DNA from: Brachycybe producta
Taxonomy: Eukaryota; Arthropoda; Diplopoda; Playtdesmida; Andrognathidae
Assembly (NCBI GenBank): GCA_036925085.1
Contig: JAUPFP010000005.1
Coordinates: forward strand, 334,501 to 398,500
Reading direction: 5' to 3'
DNA: 64,000 bases
Below are positions 62,864-64,000 of the stretch, one piece after another; position 1 is the stretch's first letter; each line of letters opens with the position of its first letter. The notes under the pieces are model-generated. The model ran no database searches, was not told the origin of the DNA, and saw only the letters and a list, made by a program, of their open reading frames with translations. A program made the translations under genes and the position numbers.

Positions 62864-62891
62864 GCTCGGTAAGTTTTGCGTTTTTACCGGG
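62864..62891 (+). promoter_or_regulatory. Donor-bearing hairpin in split solo LTR
   Basis: CTCGGTAA pairs with TTACCGGG (one G-U pair allowed), with GGTAAGTTTT entering the loop, 52 bp before the LTR end. Confidence 0.5.
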
Positions 62892-62943
62892 TGGTTATTG
62901 TTACTGTCCAGTTGGGACATTACAGCATCGTTGGTTTCTTTAG

Positions 62944-63897
62944 GATACGTCCTATTAAAACCATCAATGCAGGCCTCTTGTCTATTCTTCTCATCTTGGT
63001 GGGCAGGGAGGCATCGTCTCAATGTCCTCCCGGCCACCCCCAAGCACAGGGTGGCTGATTTTTTTGATTTTTTATAAAAAAATCAAATAAATCGATTTTT
63101 TTTTATTTAAATCAGATTTTTTTGATTTTTTTTCATTTATCTGATATATTAATTTTTTTTATGATGATGTCTGCAAACATGAGTAATAACATTGTTAATT
63201 GTCAAGTTGTTAGTAAAATAATTGCAAAATAACAAAAAAATGTTAAGAAACATTCAAATTTGAAAATAATAAGTTTCAAGCACTTTTAATTTCACATTCT
63301 GAACATAAACACGAGCTTTGCAGCATTTTCAGTTCCCAGAGCAAATCAGTGTCTCAGAGGTAAAACTGTGTTAAATCACTTTTTTTTAAAAAAAACACGA
63401 TTTTTTACATCTTCATACCATATAAAATTCGTGTTTTTAAACAGATTGTCAAGTTTTATCAGTGGTGAACATTGTTAAGTCCACAGCTTTACACATTGGC
63501 TGCTAGATGGTTTTATACCATGTTAAGACGCATTTCTTCAATGAAGAGGAAAACTTTCAAATGACTCTTCATGTAAAATATAGGTTTGGTGACTTAACAC
63601 AGTTTACCTTTGAGGCTCTTAAATAGAGTACTATTGCTATTTATATCAATGTGTCCCTATAATGATTTCCACCAGTCATTTGGGGATACTTCCTCAAGCA
63701 TATCTTCCCAAAAATAATGCATTAACAAAAGGACTACCACCTGACTTTATTTTTTATAAACATAAAGAAAAATGCTGGGAACTGTTTTCTTTTTATTGTA
63801 TAATTTAAATGTTTAAATATGAATATTTTTTAAAAAAATCATTTGATTTATTTAAGAAAATGTGATTTAAATCACTGCCACCCTGCCCAAGCATGAG
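62944..63897 (+). other. Candidate exon interrupted by the hAT-like element
   Basis: TTGGTTTCTTTAG|GA could be an acceptor at 62943. The sequence up to 63046, continued after the hAT-like element by TGAG|GTGAGA (donor at 63898), stays open in the phase left by ELYS-like exon 3 (GYVLLKPSMQASCLFFSSWW). The residues do not clearly resemble ELYS, so this may be chance. A further possible acceptor is TTATTTTACAG at 63933, with an open stretch to the window end. Confidence 0.2.
63047..63885. mobile_element. hAT-like non-autonomous element (TSD CCCAAGCA)
   Basis: The ends CAGGGTGGC and GCCACCCTG are exact inverted repeats, and subterminal TGATTT/AAATCA stretches continue the similarity. The 8-bp duplication CCCAAGCA flanks it exactly (63039-63046 and 63886-63893). 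Length 839 bp, AT-rich, no transposase frame. The 8-bp duplication and CAGGG-type ends fit hAT. Confidence 0.85.
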
Positions 63898-64000
63898 GTG
63901 AGAACTTTCTATCAGACATTCTTTATTTTACAGGGTGATTTGAAATGTAAACTGACAAGTCACAAAAATGTGATGCGATGTATGAAATTTCGATTTTTTA

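Larger units (their letters stand above)
50071..62924 (+). mobile_element. Old solo LTR (C-type) split by element D
   Basis: TGTGGCAACC (50071) to 50529, resuming at 62611 and ending GACATTACA at 62924. It is flanked by the 4-bp duplication GCAT (50067-50070, 62925-62928). It matches the LTR of element C along its length, including the GGTAAGTTTT hairpin near the end. Insertion of D, with its own CACT duplication, came later. Confidence 0.85.

Overview
The window is animal (metazoan) nuclear DNA, probably from an invertebrate with TE-filled introns. It has spliced host genes with large introns, metazoan-type LINEs, Ty3/Gypsy-like LTR elements, a hAT-like and a Harbinger-like non-autonomous element, and promoter motifs of YY1/NRF1 type. 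I cannot name the species. CpG is common in the young elements, while the host introns are AT-rich.

Two host genes can be read, both on the + strand. Gene 1 is the 3' part of an unrecognised gene. Seven exons (209-339, 402-634, 12785-12967, 16392-16514, 16588-16780, 18366-18442, 36607-36725) join in phase at every junction; the last junction needs a GC-AG intron. The gene ends with a stop at 36723-36725 and AATAAA signals just after it. Gene 2 starts at 43929 and is an ELYS/AHCTF1-like gene. Its first three exons (43929-44049, 47188-47724, 47789-47860) encode the start of the ELYS N-terminal beta-propeller.

Almost everything else is repeats, often nested. Intron 2 of gene 1 holds LTR element A (1707-11960, minus strand, TSD ACGT), which sits inside a ~175-bp tandem repeat. 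Intron 3 holds two LINE 3' ends and a Harbinger-like MITE. Intron 6 holds an old solo LTR (TSD ATTT) split by LTR element B (19287-28578, minus, TSD TATT), then an RTE-like LINE, the broken LTR element C, and a MITE with long inverted repeats. The intergenic part holds a minisatellite split by a solo LTR, a diverged LTR, a gag-protease fragment, and a 13-bp AT-rich array. That array separates tandem copies of a segment which, nearest the gene, looks like the ELYS promoter. The introns of gene 2 hold a cluster of foldback elements, one a nearly 800-bp palindrome built from a 21-bp satellite. Farther on is an old solo LTR (TSD GCAT) split by the 12-kb LTR element D (50530-62610, TSD CACT), and a hAT-like element (TSD CCCAAGCA).

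The most interesting signals are these. (1) All four LTR elements encode, downstream of the polymerase region or in that relative position, a third protein domain that I do not recognise. It has an exactly spaced signature, LNN-x4-WQ-x9-Y-x-G-x-[FY]-x-L-x-E-x-[FL]-P, and shows no envelope features. (2) The LTRs of the C/D family carry a splice-donor-like GGTAAGT inside a small hairpin whose stem varies in a compensating way between copies. (3) Elements A and B carry a six-unit ~60-bp repeat array and paired hairpins in the leader, while D carries a series of short perfect hairpins. (4) The ELYS promoter-like segment is present three times.
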